From: Rhypophila decipiens | Lineage: Eukaryota; Ascomycota; Sordariomycetes; Sordariales; Naviculisporaceae | Assembly: GCA_033297075.1 (NCBI GenBank) | Contig: MU858048.1 | Span: 742,514-806,513 of the forward strand | Direction: 5' to 3' | Length of the DNA stretch: 64,000 nucleotides | Part shown: positions 23,719 through 36,840 of the stretch, in pieces | Position numbering within the stretch: the stretch's first letter is position 1 | Layout: each line of letters opens with the position of its first letter | Notes under the pieces: model-generated | Seen by the model: only the letters and a program-made list of their open reading frames with translations | Told to the model about the DNA's origin: nothing | The model's database searches: none | Made by a program: the position numbers and the translations under genes

Positions 23719-26700
23719 CAGAGAGATGCTGTATTCGTCTTGCCATAGGCAGCCCGAGAGTGATACCCGCAGCCAGGCGTCGTCCTATTCGTGTGAACGG
23801 GCCTATTTCTGGTCGAATCGTAACGGGCGGATCGGATCTTGGCTGATCTGGACGGGAAGGGGGACCACCCGCTGCCAATTTCACCACCAATAAACCGCGC
23901 TACGCGCTGAGAGCTCAGCAATTGCAAGCCTCTGCCACGGTTCCACCTCATCAAGTGCTTCCTACGAGGCTCGTATCGGCTGTGACGTGCGGCCTCAATC
24001 TGGAAATGTGGGAAATCTATCGACCGACTGGTGCCGAAAGAGCTGCAGACTGTTTTCGTTGCGCCGGACCCAGAAAAAGCCGATTAAACAGAGGAGGAAT
24101 TGAGTTTCAAGCCGGCGCTCATCTTTGCCAAGAAGCCGAGTGCGTTTGGTGACAAAATATAGTAATGATCTGCTTTAAAAGCGTATCACAGTCAAGATTG
24201 TTAGTTGCACCGGGAAAATATCTTGTCGACGTCCGCTTAAGGCATTCGTGGGGGAGGCGCACAGAGCAGTGCACAGGCGAGAATCTGATAACTGACAGTC
24301 CAGGGAGACCATGCACCCAAATCTGTCACTTACGCTGTGCTCCCATTTAAGTTGTGGCGTCGGCGTCTTGAAGCGATGCAGTGCTCTGTACACCAAAGTG
24401 CCAGCCGCAATTGGATTGGGCTTCACAGGGCAAGACTTTCCGACCACACAAGCTGAGAAATGATATCATGCAGTGTCTGCACAGGAGACTGGGAGGGAAC
24501 GTCCGATCTGAATGCTCGGATAAACCGTTTGAGATCGATGAATCCCAAAGACCGCAGTTGTAAGAATATTTGTCCGGAGCCTACTCCAAATGTCCCGACA
24601 TCTTGGTTTTGTGTACCATCCGTCTGGGTGCACTGCCCGATGAATGATGTATGGCAGACGAGGGTCGGTTTTCGAACCGCCAGTATCGTTGTGGCCAGGC
24701 ACTTTCTGAAGTGATCCTCTTAGGGCACCAGCCACACAAGGTTTCATCTGAGTAATATACCATACTACCGGTCCGTCTCGCTCTGGACACGTGCTGTAGT
24801 TTTCTCCAGGAGAGTCGGCCTGGCCTCCAGCTCTTACCGGCAGAGTAGCTTTTGCAGGGAACCAGTCTCAAGCAAATCGTGGGTGTCTAGGCGGTGAAGA
24901 TCACGTCATCTGTCTTGGACAGTGTGGCCTGGGCTGGATCAACGCCAGCACCGGAAGACATAATGGTATAACAAGAGCATACGAGTCGATCTGCCCAAGC
25001 TCGAGACACTTTCCCAGAGAGTTGGGCTTCGACTTGATGAATGTTAATGCGCGACTCTGGTTTCAGTTGTAGTTTCTCTCTCAGCCAAGGTTTCCAAACA
25101 CTGGATAGAACCTCTGCAGAGGGATATCCAGCTTTTGGTCTCTGCGACTCTGATAACTGGCATGATGCATCTAAAGAGGTAAAAGTTTCCACTGAGGGGT
25201 GTTTGGGATTGATTGCCGCAATGCCGTTGCGTCGGTTCAGAGGGGGAGCAATTGGCGGGAAGACCCCCACGCGCTTAGCTGTTAGCCTGTTAGTCATGAG
25301 CGATTACAATGACGAGCAAGATATCTCCAACGTTACCGTCTCTCAGTCTGGATGAACACACGTGTAGGGTACCGACTGATACCCTACCACACGGCAGGGC
25401 CTGGGTGGTGCAGAGCGTCTCCGAAATTTCCGCCAGTGATAACCCGTCGGTCGATAAGTGATGTGCGACGCATTGGTGAGGGGTGCGGTGAGGCATTGAG
25501 ACATTTGTGTTGGTGTAAAAACCAGTTCAAGCAACGCCCAATGGGCCAAAATACACATAGGTAGGCAGTTTATGTCCTTGGATGGTGGGCCATCATGACT
25601 GCCGGAATCACTGGGTGGCATTTTGGTGGATACGTACTCGTCAAGACGTCAAAGTCTCCATGTCGATTCGATGCCTGGAACACGTGCCCCGAATGATTCG
25701 ACAAAGACGACAAACGACTGGTTTCGAATCGGTGAACCAAAATGGAAAGGTGTTTTGGTTCATGGAGTCGTGAGGAGGCGTTTAGGTGAGTTTCCTTCCA
25801 CCTCAACGGCCTTCAAGGCTCCGACAGTTGGCCACGATAAAGGAGCACGTGCTGTCACTGCTGTGTCCTGTGTCCTGACCCTAATGGTTACGTACTGTAC
25901 AGCAATTTTGTACGGAGACACTGGGAGAGCGTACGGATACAGAGGTGAAGAAAGCGGTAAAGTGCTGTACCAGGAGGTTTTGATGTGCACCCGCAGCTCA
26001 TATCCTTGCGATTCTTGGCAAGAAGTGCCGCAGGCCCAATCAGGCGACAGGGCTGGGGGGATCGACCCCATCAACCAAAGCGCCGGGAATGGATATTGAC
26101 AGGGTTTGTGAGCAAGCAAGGGTCCTCAGAGACGCCATTCCTAAAAGAGAAAAGGGGCTGAGGGGTTTAGTCTGGGGTATCCGTTCAGAAGGGACGTTCG
26201 GTTTTTTGCGTCCGCCGACCCTGGAAAATGGGAGCGTGGGAAGTTGTTTGATAGCGTCGGCTAGTGGATACCAGACGGATAATACCCACCGGCGGCCTGA
26301 GGCGTTGACCAGCTGCCAAAACAATCCGCGGCGACGGTTTAGCTTCCCCGGAACACCTTGAGTCAGTGACGGAGGACCCGGGGGCCGGGTGGAAATGAGC
26401 CTTTATTGCCCCGCGCTGACGCTACACCGAAGAAGCGTAGGTTTTGCTTTCCGGATCTCAGAAGCCGGTGGGATGGCGTGGATAGTGGATATCGTAGATT
26501 GTTCTAGAGTCGAAGAAGTCGAAAGGCCAACTGACTGAGGCGATGAATACTGCACTGTCCTTGGAAGTTGGGAATGGAAGGCACGTCTGTATTTGCTCTT
26601 CCGCTCTGGAAATTCAGCGAATATTGCGAGTCTGGTGTGTTTTGTGTAGTCTGGATGTCTTCTTCTCCCGGCGCCGTGGTCGTCGAATTTTCGCATCGAG

Positions 26701-28551
26701 CTGCCTCGCTCTCACCTGGATGACAGACACTCTCAAAATGTTTGCTTGAACGAAGATTGTATCCGTAGTGTGAATGTAAATCATGGGTAGCTGCAGCGAA
26801 CCACTGCTCCGGGTCGCAGGCTGGAGCGCCACCCTGCCAGATTCATCGTCTGCTTGAGCTGATAGGACAGACAGCTGTTCGCCTCCCCGTATACATGGAA
26901 CCTAACCAGACCATGTTGAGTTAGGCTCGCGAGCTTGCAGTCGAGCTGAGCTGATGCCATAATCGATATGAATTGATGCGTTGCCTCTAGATTTTATCAG
27001 ACTTTACCTGTTGCATGTCAACTTGTTGGACCTGGAACTTAATTCTCTCAATATCGATAGCACTGAACGGATTGTGTCGAGTAGCGACACGCTAAACCAC
27101 AGACTGCTAATGTACCGCAGTATGCAGTGAGCGACCTCCTCGTTAACCGTGGCTGATGCACTGCGAAACATGGCAGCTAGTGTAAGGCCTAGCCATCGGA
27201 ATTTCTTGACGTATGGCATCCAGAGTGGGATAGAGTTGCTTCCGATATCTTGGATACGGCCCCTTTTGTCCAGTAGGAGGCGAGGAGCACCACGTAATGA
27301 AATCGAATCGAAATTATCGAATGAGATATGATCTGCCAACTTTCCCTGGCACTGGGAGGGCAACCTGTTCGGTCACGCTGTTGCCCACGTGCATGACCGA
27401 AGGCTCGAGACTGGTATTAACGTGTCATGAGCAGTGAACTGCCTGTCGTGGAGCGGAGATCTTGAGGGCGGATAGTCAAGAAAGGTTCACGTCGCGGTGT
27501 GTTGGAAAGCCAGCTGGGGTTCAATTGGGTGATTCTTTTTTAGATTCATATGATGAGATTGGTCCCGCGACCGTTGGGTTTCAAAATGGGGGAACAAGGA
27601 CGAAACAACAAAGTTGGGACGAGACTTTTGGTCGACTCGATCATACAAGAACCAAACACAAGAGCGATGGCGAGCAGGTGGGGTCCTGTGGACCCTGTGG
27701 TGTGCAAGAATCCTCTCGAGTCCAAATGATGTCTGTGTGTGGGGAATAGCGCGCCACAGTGCAGCGTCCTGCAGGAGACACAGTGTGCCTTTGCTCCTTC
27801 TCTGTCAGAGTACCGACATCTCATGTATGACCCACTGACCACCACTCAAATTGGTCTTGGGTGGTGCCCGGGTAAGCCTCCGGGGCATCTGCCAAGCATT
27901 TATGACCCCCACGACGGTCTATGAGCACTGTCCAGTCCACACTGTATCCGCATTATATCCTCCTTGGCCAGGCACAAAGTGTAACCTTGCTGGTTTTTTG
28001 GAACAGCACTCTCTACGGGTTACCGCGTCCGGTATCTCTCTCTCTCGACAACGACCAGAAAGATCCTCAGATCACACGCTTTGCATTGAACCAGCCACAC
28101 TGGAGACTGCCCTGACCATTGAATCACGAGACTTGTTTGACGTTGGAGAAATGTCACCTCATCTCTGAAAGACCCCTGAGAGCTTGCATTAGGGTACAGA
28201 TTACCTTTTTTGAGAACGCCACGGGCCTCATCCGTATCTCTGCATACTTGGTGGCCGCGGTTTCCAGCTCATTCTGGACAAATATGGGATATGACGTTGC
28301 CCAGTGGAGGACTAAAAGAAACCATTCCGACAGGTTCACCTTTGGCTCCTTGGGAAATTCAACATCCGGGCCAGCGAAGGCCCCTTTGACATGGCGGTGC
28401 CTGAAGTCGGGTGTGTTTTTCAAGACTTGGTCTTTGTGTGACGGACCTGCAGCCTACATACAATGTATAGTATCTCGTCCAGGCCGTCTTGATCGGAAAG
28501 ATAATGTCTATATCCGATATATCTTGCCGAGCTAGGCGACTATACACCAAT

Positions 28552-28567
28552 TACGGATATATCCGTA
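28552..28567. promoter_or_regulatory. 16-bp palindrome with CGG-N6-CCG layout
   Basis: TACGGATATATCCGTA is a perfect palindrome. Its inner part is CGG, six bases, CCG, the layout bound by dimers of some Zn2Cys6 fungal regulators (Ppr1 type). No gene starts nearby; the closest is the C2H2 gene 3.3 kb downstream. Its role is an inference. Confidence 0.4.
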
Positions 28568-30060
28568 CTTCTATAGAGTTGTTGCGTGCAAAGAAGTTTA
28601 TTCACACGTTCCCCTCCTCCCTCTCTTGCTCCTCAAGCTCACGTCAAGAGGGCAGACCGACCGTTCACCTTCATTTCAATGCTGGATCCTTGTCGCAAGG
28701 CGCACAGATCTTGTCTTGTCGGGAAAGGCCCCTGCTCTCTGCGTCCCCCTGTCTTACAACGTCTCGGGATGTTCGAATCACGCTTTTTGTCTGCTCTATT
28801 TGCTTTTACAGTACGGATACACTTCTGATGTGTCGTTTCCCCTGGGAGCAGCGCTAAAACAGGCATTTCTTGCGGACAAGAAGCGAATTATCAAACTCAT
28901 CACGTCGCCTGGTTCGTCATCAGCAACGCCAGAGAAGGAGACGGGGAACGATGACGGGGAATGATGACGAAAATGCGGAGAGGCAGATCGCACAGCTACG
29001 ATATCAAAACTGCAGGAACTGGACAACGGAATCTGAGCCTCGCCAATGAGGACGGTGCCGGATCTCATCCGGAAGGATGAGCTTTCACGCCTTTGCAGCC
29101 TCGAAAAATGGGATCGTCGCCCCCGCCGCTTGTCATCGGTCCAAGATCGGCATCGTCTCGACCGCGCTCTTGACCCGTTTTCTCTCTTGCTTGACCGCCT
29201 TGCCTTGCCATCTTCATCCTGAGGGTGCTCAAGTTTCTTGAAGCTGTTGACTAGCAAAACTAGGTATAAAGGATCAACTATCAAGTGTTGATAAGGCTGG
29301 GAAAAAGTTCCCTATTGCAGTGCGTTGTTGGTCGAGAACATGACCCCGGACGGAATAGGGCTCTGAAATCCAGGCTGGATCCAGGTTTGTGCCTCCCGGC
29401 GCCGCCACAGTGCAGACGACGACCATGGTATTGGTACTGATTTGGTGGTCATATCGTTGTGCTGCTGAGCGAACGTGCGCTTCAGCTTCACTACAAAAAC
29501 GCTACCACTGCGGTGAGGACTGTGTGCATTACCGGATGCCGGTACGGTGTGGACGCACGCGCTAGTCCCAAACCGTTTTCCTACATATCGACCTGACAGG
29601 AGAGAGGACCTGCAAGTTGCGAATCGTGGATTTCTGTTCATCGAATCTTGATAGATCTCTGCTGCGAGAAATTCAACCTTCCAGTCCGATACGACTATCG
29701 GCCCCCGCCCATTGTGCCTCTCTGGACAGGTTATTGGATATAGCAACCTCACATGACAGCGTCTGTGTTGCCCCAGAGAGCCAAAGACAGCCAAACAGAG
29801 CAGGTTGGGAAGCTTGTTGTTTGCTTGCCAGGCACAACGACCAATAGCTCACAGACGGGCATGGGAACTTCCCTCCGCGGGGTGCCTACCACGTAATCCG
29901 CAGCGACAGTCGACTTGCTCCCCTCCAATGTCGTAGTGTATTATCATGAAAGGGTCAGCGACTTCTTGCGATAAAAAGTGACATGTCGAACCACCACTCA
30001 GCTGCGTAGGCCCAGGTACTTCGTACCGCTTGTGGACTAATAAAACTCGACTCCACGACA

Positions 30061-31863
30061 GGGCATCCTTGCCTTGTGCCCTAGCCTCTCCTTGGAAACG
30101 CTTGCTGGGATTGATGCCTCACTAACACCTCAGGCACTTTGTTCTCTCTTGTCACTGCTTTTTACAGCTAGCGCAGCTTGCAGCCTTGGAGCTAAGACCC
30201 TTGTCCGTGTGCCGCCCCAGCTGCCACACCACTTCTCGGGTGTGTGTTGCTCTTTCTCGACATGACTTTTGCAAAGTCGATTCCAAAACTTTGCAACTTG
30301 CTCCTTCCTCGAGTTTACGTCTGCGATCGGTTATGGGGAGAGTTGCGGAGACAATTTGGGAAGGGAAGGAGGGTCGAGATGAGATGACAGGCCCGAATTA
30401 GCATACCATTTCTGGCTCAACTTGCAATGGGTGACTGAGAGAAGGAGCCTCCAACTGGGAATTCCAGTTCCTTCTCAACTCCAGTCAACCGACTCATTTT
30501 CTAAACCCGACAACTTCCATGACATGATGAACACCAGCATGCGAGCTGCGAATTGCAAAAGACTTGCCATTTCTATTCCATCCAATGCCGCCCTTCCCTC
30601 CATCTTGGCCTCCTCTCCACTGTTCTCCTCCTTTCTTCCTGCATTGATGCCTTCAACAGGAATCCCCTCGACTTTACATTTCCCCGCCTGTCTCGACTTG
30701 ATGGGGAAGAAAGCTCCAAAGGCGAAAAGCGGAAGACGCGGTCTGGGGCTTCCATGTTCCTACCTCGACTGAGGATGAGCATTCTCATGCAGCCGTATCT
30801 ATCTATGCCTCCCTCGTCAACATCGGGTACTTTTTGCTCCCTCTCGTTTCTGTCTGACAAGCACGAGACGGAGACAAAAGAGGGGAGCAGAGGAAGGAGA
30901 GGAGCACGAGGAGAAAGACTCGTCGATGCTGATCCATATCCATCGCATGGCTATAACTTCTCCCACCGTCGCTCTCCACAATGATTGCCAAATGTCTCAT
31001 CTCCAGCATGTCACTCTCTCGCTTCATTGACACAGGGCCCGCCAGGGTGCGAACAGGGGGCTCAGAGTTTCCGCCTCATAACCAGCTCCATTTCCATCCA
31101 CACCCCCCTGGTCACCCCTCCCCCAGAGCCTGGGTAACACACTAGTGCAGGTCTCCGGTACAGGAACCTTGCTCTCTTCGCATGTTTCTTTCCCTACTGG
31201 CTGTGGTGGTGGGGGTCTGATAGTGACAAGAGAGGACATGTCGATGCAAGTGGGGATACAGGTACCTCTCGTCCTCGACACAGGTTTGCCCCGAGCCAGA
31301 CAGCACCCCGGCTGGCCAGGCGGTGGTGGCTCCATGAGGAGACGACACTATTAGAACGAGATCTCCGAGAGAGCATCCCAATCGTTTGGATTAAGATCCC
31401 GTAGCCCAGCGGCCACACCACCCGGCCCTTGTCGTGTCCCAGTGGTCCCCTACCCCATCCCCATAGGTACACTTCGTACCCTAGCCGTCGTGTGTATCCA
31501 AGGTATTGATATACCGGCGTCCTCCTCCCAAGGCTTGATCCACGCTCCCCTCCATCTGCTGTGTATGATCTCCAAGTATATCATATCTACTCGACCCCAC
31601 GACCAACACCAGAATCATCTCACACAGGTCATACCAGCTGCCTCTCTTTTCATTGCTCTTGGACCGGCGGACTTTTGCTTTGCGTCAAAATCTTGTTCTC
31701 TCGCTTACCTCTTGCTTATATCCCATCTCGTTCATCGCTCCTGGCTTGATATCTTACCAGACGGCTCGGACTTTCTCATCGGCTCGACAGGCTCCTTGCT
31801 GGACTTAGTAACCATACAGAACGTTAACTGCGTTGGCTCTCGCAAGAGCTACTGAGATCAAGG
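30061..31863 (+). promoter_or_regulatory. Probable promoter and long leader of the C2H2 gene
   Basis: The 1.8 kb before the start codon at 31864 become rich in CT-tracts (about 30070-30320, 30560-30860 and 31500-31860). This is common in promoters and long 5' leaders of fungal developmental regulators. Several upstream ATGs occur. I cannot place the transcription start or leader introns. Confidence 0.4.
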
Positions 31864-33609
31864 ATGGCTCTCACTGCTCAACCTCCAGCTCCTGCCGGCT
31901 GGTCTCGCTGGCCCCAGCACCACCCGAACGGCGAGTATCAGGATGTCATGATGGACCCCAATATCATGCCTTACGACTCGCGACCGGCCACCTCGGCGCC
32001 CTTACAGCGACCTCTCGTGGCTCACAACTTCTTCCCGACTCCTCCCTACACCCACGCTTCGATTCCTCCCATGAGTGCGCCCCAATATCTCCCTGGACTC
32101 CCGCCTGTGACGTATGGAGGATATGCTTCGTTCACAACTTCCCCGATCTTGGGTTCACCATTCAAACACGAACAGTACCACGAGCGGCCGCAACTTCGAG
32201 TCATCTCGCCTGTATCTGAAGGAGGTCGGGGATTTCGACAGCCTAGGGACAGCTCAAGCCCATCCGTCAAGAGCGAGCCAAGGGCCATGTCTGTTTCTTC
32301 CCAGCACTCAGCGAGCCCAGCATCGCCCCGTGGTGCGCAAGAAGTCGTCTTCAACACCAAGGTGGATGCCCTCATGAAGGCCATCCAGTCCAAGAACGAG
32401 TTGGATGAAGCACGGGAACTGTGCAAGGCGGAACCGGAGCCGGTAGTCCAGAACCGGGACATGAGAATGGATATGGTACGTTGCCCCTATGATGACTCTG
32501 GAAAGGTCTGGGTCTGACCGTACCAGCTGTCGCAACGCCCTCTCCCTCCTGTCCCACAACAACGACACCAGGTCCCTCAAGCGGTAGCGTCACCATCAAC
32601 GACACAACTACGAAACTCCAAACTCAAGACGAAGAGATACGCATGCGAGTTCCCCGACTGCGGTAAATTCTTTTCGCAGAAGACACACCTCGACACTCAT
32701 ACTCGCTCTCACACAGGAGAGGAGCCATATGTAAGCTTTGCGACTCGTTCTGCACACTGCAGGTCTTTGTGCTGATGTCTGATGAACCAGGTCTGCTCCT
32801 TTGGCTGTGGAAAACGATTCACTCAGCTCGGCAACCAAAAGGTAAGAAAGCAAACAGCCTTCGAGTGACCCAAAACTAGGTAACTAACCTGCTTTTCAGA
32901 TCCACGAACGCCGCCATACTGGAGAGAAGCCTTATAAATGCACGATATGCGACAAGAGGTTTACTCAGCATGGGACGCTCATGGCTCATCGTATCTCTCA
33001 TACCAAAGCCAAGCCATTCGCATGCAAGCTGGACAACTGCAACAAGAAGTTCACACAGCGTGGCAACTTGAAGGTAAACCAGTGCTGGCTCCTGTCTGTC
33101 TAGCCTGGATATGATGCTGATCATTCCTGCCATAGTCTCACCAAAACAAGTTCCACAGTACCACGTTGGAAGCGCTTATCAACAAGTTTGCAACGGTCAA
33201 GCCCTCCGAGGTATCTGACGAAGACAAGGAGCTCTGGGCATACTTTGCCGACCTGTACAAGAACAGCAACAAGGGTATCAAGGGTCGAGGAAAGCACCAC
33301 AAAGTCAAGCTTCTGCCCCAACTGTCAGCTACAAGCTCGATGCTGCCACACTCCCATGCACCTCCCTACCATGGACTGCCTCAGATCCTCAACACTCCTC
33401 AGCCTTTCTACCAGTCACTTCCTCCTCACGGCATGTTCAACATTGCCTCGTACGGTAGAGGCAGGACACATCATTATTCCAACGGTCGAGACTCGCAGTA
33501 TGACATGTTCGAGACTGAAGACGACAGCGTCACAGGGAGCGGTGCCTCGTCGACGGCGTATGAAGACGATCACCACCGAGAGATGGCTTTCAGTGACCGA
33601 ATGTACTGA
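31864..33609 (+). CDS. AZF1-like C2H2 zinc-finger transcription factor
   Basis: The exons are 31864-32475, 32527-32730, 32791-32841, 32900-33073 and 33136-33609, giving 504 residues. The first 204 residues are Pro/Ser-rich and disordered, with a short helical segment near the end (VDALMKAIQSKNELDEAREL). Four adjacent C2H2 fingers follow, at roughly residues 245-350: CEFPDCGKFFSQKTHLDTHT, CSFGCGKRFTQLGNQKIHER, CTICDKRFTQHGTLMAHRIS and CKLDNCNKKFTQRGNLKSHQ. Two of the joins carry TGE(E/K)P-type linkers. Introns fall between fingers 1 and 2 and inside fingers 2 and 4. After the fingers comes a conserved-looking segment (EDKELWAYFADLYKNSNKGI), then a His/Tyr/Ser-rich tail. The fingers resemble the fungal AZF1 group of nuclear DNA-binding proteins; the targets are unknown. 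The gene stands downstream of a 17.8-kb gene-free interval. Confidence 0.87.
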
Positions 33610-35205
33610 ACAGCAGTTACCTCTCAAAACCAACTTGATAAAATCATGGTTTCCGCCATGCGGGAGCTTTCTCTTGTTCCTTTTACATATCCTTTTCCTT
33701 GATCGTCCCTGCACGAAGTCGATGACCTGTGGGCAGTTCCCACCGCATTTTGAACATAGTTTGATATCATAATATTTTTGTTTTCTCCTTTAATATATTT
33801 GAATAATATCGGTTCTGGTTAACATGCTCTTCTGTTTGCTTTCCTTTCCTTTTCTTATTCTGGGGCTTCGAATCTACGGACGAAGCGGTGGGCCAATGCT
33901 TTGCTTTTGCTTTTTCGGTTTGGATGTTTTAGGTCTCCTTTTTGCCTGGTTCTAACTAGCCACGGCTACGTTTTCCTACTGCTGTGTCTGTCTCTGTGTG
34001 TGGCTATCTGCGAATTTACTGTTTGGCATTGGGGTTTTCTTCCTGTCTGTTTGTCATGGTTCGGCTATCTGTGTTTCTTGTTTGTGTTTACCAGTTCGAA
34101 AACAAACGACAAAAAGCGTTGCTCTGGTCGGTTTGGTTGGGTATTAGCGGGACCCAGATTTCGAAAATTGTTTCTTGGTACCGGGCGGCGGCAAGCCAGG
34201 CGAGGCTTGATTGATATTCCATACCCAATGTTTATTGTGGGTTTTTGCATTTGCGTTGCATCGGCGGAGGAGGTTCTAGGATGGGGACAACATTACGGAG
34301 CGGAACATACAGAAAGGAGGAGGAAAGAGGAAGGAACAACATGAAATCAAGCAAGGAAATTGGAAGGAGAACAGGGTTGGGAGAAGTTGGATGGGATTTC
34401 TAATGTGTGAAATGTGCCACCACCACCCACCCCATCCAGCCATCTACCTATTTCTCTATTTTCTATAATTTCTCACTTGTGGGCGTGTATATGTGTGTGT
34501 GTTTCGAAGTGGGATACTTGTCCCCCTTTTCATACCCTGATGAGTTTCTTCTCTCATGATGAATACATACCCTGTGGGCTGCAATGATTCTAGTCATTAG
34601 TGCAAGGGCCTTGGACGAACAAGAAAAGCGTGGAGGAAGAGAGAGAGATACCTGGCGTGCCATCCATATGTGGACGTTGATAGAGTGGACGGAATGCCTG
34701 TATATATAGCTGTGATATCTTGCATACCTACCTACTTACCTACCTACAAACCAGTCTAGTGAAATAGCGACCTGGTAATATAGTGAATATGTGTTGAATT
34801 TTATCTCTCCTCTCTCACTCTCTCACTCTCTCACTCTCTCTACTTGAGTTGACTTTTTATGTGCCTTGTCAGAGCCGTGGTTACGAAGCGTGAGGTCACA
34901 ACCTACCGTACCTAGCTCATTTGTCGTGTTCCAAATTCGAACAAGTCTCGTTCGTTTCATTCCTCCATTCACACATGCACAGGTATTACCTATATATCAA
35001 CTTGATCTTTCCTTCAAGCCGTAGTGGCAGACAGCACCTCAATCTATGTCTCCCGAACTGTGGTTAAAAGCGGAGGAGCGTGGTAGCACTTTAAGGGCAC
35101 CTTCTCATTGCACAACAGAGACTTGAATACCTCCAAGTCCTATAATGATGTTGTTATCGTTATTTTACACGACGCCCTCGTTCAAACCAGTAGTTACTAA
35201 AGTCA
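33610..35205. other. Convergent 3' region, C2H2 gene / RAI1
   Basis: T-rich 3' sequence without a supportable gene. A 147-codon + strand frame (33901-34344) looks like a membrane protein only because of the T-rich composition. A CTCTCACT repeat sits at 34812-34840 and an ACCT-rich run at about 34728-34747. Confidence 0.5.
34812..34840. repeat. (CTCTCACT)n tandem repeat
   Basis: About three and a half units of an 8-bp pyrimidine-rich repeat lie in non-coding sequence. Confidence 0.85.
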
Positions 35206-36840
35206 CTAGCCTCCCTCAAGAACACCTGGAGTTCTTTCGGCATTGACAGAAGTGGTAGCATCAGCCAGCGAAAGTTGGATCCTCCAGTTCATAAACTCGT
35301 CGGTGATGATATTGCCGTGACCGACCTGCTCGACCTGGAAGACCTCGATAAAGTTTGATTTGGGGGCGGAGCGGATCCTCCAGACGCCTTCGGTCGTGAT
35401 AGTTTGCCGGAGCCCTGAGATGATGTTGGATTAGTAAGTCAAGTTGGGTCGCAGAAAGATTGAAGCAGGAAATCTGTCACGTACATTCCAGGAACGCGCC
35501 GGCAAAGTTTATACAGACGTCGCCATCCCAGTGGGCCTTACCCATGCTCTTCACCATATGAGGGATTGTCATGGTCTTGATCTCCTCAACTTTAGTAAGG
35601 ATGCCATCTGGGGACCGGAAACCGACAATTATTTTGGGAACTCCGAGCAAAAAGGACTGTATCCACCACTTCATAAGTTTCCGGTGGAAGTTTTCCTCGT
35701 CCCTACCTGAGGTGGGATTGGCCGACGTCTTGAGTTCCACATAGGTCGGATTGGGTTTAGAGTCCCAGACTGGTTTGGATGCAATCATCAGCGTTGCTCT
35801 GGCCCTGTCATTAAAAAAAAGCAGAGATATCGAGAACTTACTGGCGTCGACTTCGCCCCCTATACATATTATCGACTTTCCAATCCCAGTCCGGACTACT
35901 GAACAGTACTGCTCCTTGTTGTTGGTCACATGCGAATCCCGGTTTTCAATGTAGTCCCTCGATGTTTCTCCCCATGGTCGGGGTATGGTAGATAAAGTCT
36001 CGAATTTGTAACCTAGAATGCAAAAGGGTGTCGCACTTTAGTTATTCATATTTCATATTGGAAGGGAGTGAGAGAAATACCCCAGTACTGCATAACATCC
36101 TGTGGAATGGCACTTCTCCAATTCTGCTGTGCCTCCTTCGAAGCTTTCTTATACTCGTTATTCTCCTCGATAAATCTTCGGTTTTCCATTAGCGATGCCG
36201 ATATGGATACGTCGGCAAGGGAGTCCGCTTACATGGCACCCTTGAGAGCTATTGTTAGCGTTTGGATGACCAGAAGGGGGAGTTTTAGCCTAGGCGCACT
36301 CGGTAGAGGGTTGCATTCATCTCAAATCTGTCATTGTTAGCTGGTGTGCGTCGAAAGACCTGGTGGCTAGCATCTTACCCATCTCGATTATCAAACGGGA
36401 CTGCCATGATCTATGGGTTATCAGCGTTAGACGGGATCCATCATGCATGTGCTCTGAGATGTCCATGGGGGACATACCTTGGTCATCATGCCCCTCCATG
36501 TGACAATGTTGGCGTCGATGGGTTTCTTCGTCTCTTTTTCATGATGTACGATGGTGGTCAACAGACTATCAAGGTGCTCGTCGATACTGTCGTCGTGTTT
36601 TATGAAATCCTCATAGCCCTGGCTTAGATCAGCGCCCAGAGCCGGTGTGTAATACCATTTCATGGATCTGTCCCCGATGTGATATTGATGTTGCTCGTCG
36701 TAAGAAAAACATGCGAATTCCTGGGACAATTGTTAGAATGACATGAATACCGTGGGGCGTAAGTATCATACCTTTGGTCGTTTCACAGGCTCACTCTCTC
36801 CCCGGTAGAGATTGGACTGGGTGGGGAATCTATAAGTCAT
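35206..36840 (-). CDS. RAI1: Decapping nuclease RAI1 (DXO/Dom3Z family)
   Basis: The product, 379 residues, comes from nine exons: 36840-36772, 36720-36478, 36410-36379, 36327-36300, 36240-36233, 36175-36081, 36012-35842, 35769-35485 and 35414-35206. RAI1 removes incomplete or non-canonical RNA caps and, in yeasts, partners the nuclear 5' exonuclease Rat1. The family motifs all appear once spliced: FACFSYDEQHQYHI, YYTPALGADLSQGYEDF, KHDDSIDEHLDSLL, VTWRGMMTK, QYWGYKFETLS, the metal-site motif GGEVDA, the catalytic YVELKTS, FLLGVPKIIVGFR and WDGDVCINF. The 8-nt exon 5 is needed to join NATLYR to GAIFIEEN in frame; no other splice combination keeps the frame open. The density of introns (eight in about 1.6 kb) contrasts with the neighbours. 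It is divergent from SEC8. Confidence 0.93.

Larger units (their letters stand above)
22375..30060. other. Gene-free interval, second part
   Basis: No supportable gene is visible. The longest frame is 212 codons on the minus strand (22375-23013). It has no recognisable domain, no codon pattern I can trust and no splice partners. Palindromes at 23701-23718 and 28552-28567 are listed separately. The interval could hold a non-coding RNA, decayed sequence or distant control elements of the C2H2 gene; the sequence alone does not decide between these. Confidence 0.45.

Noticed and set aside
33901..34344. 147-codon frame resembling a membrane protein
   Set aside because: It lies in T-rich 3' sequence between converging genes; the hydrophobic look follows from the base composition.
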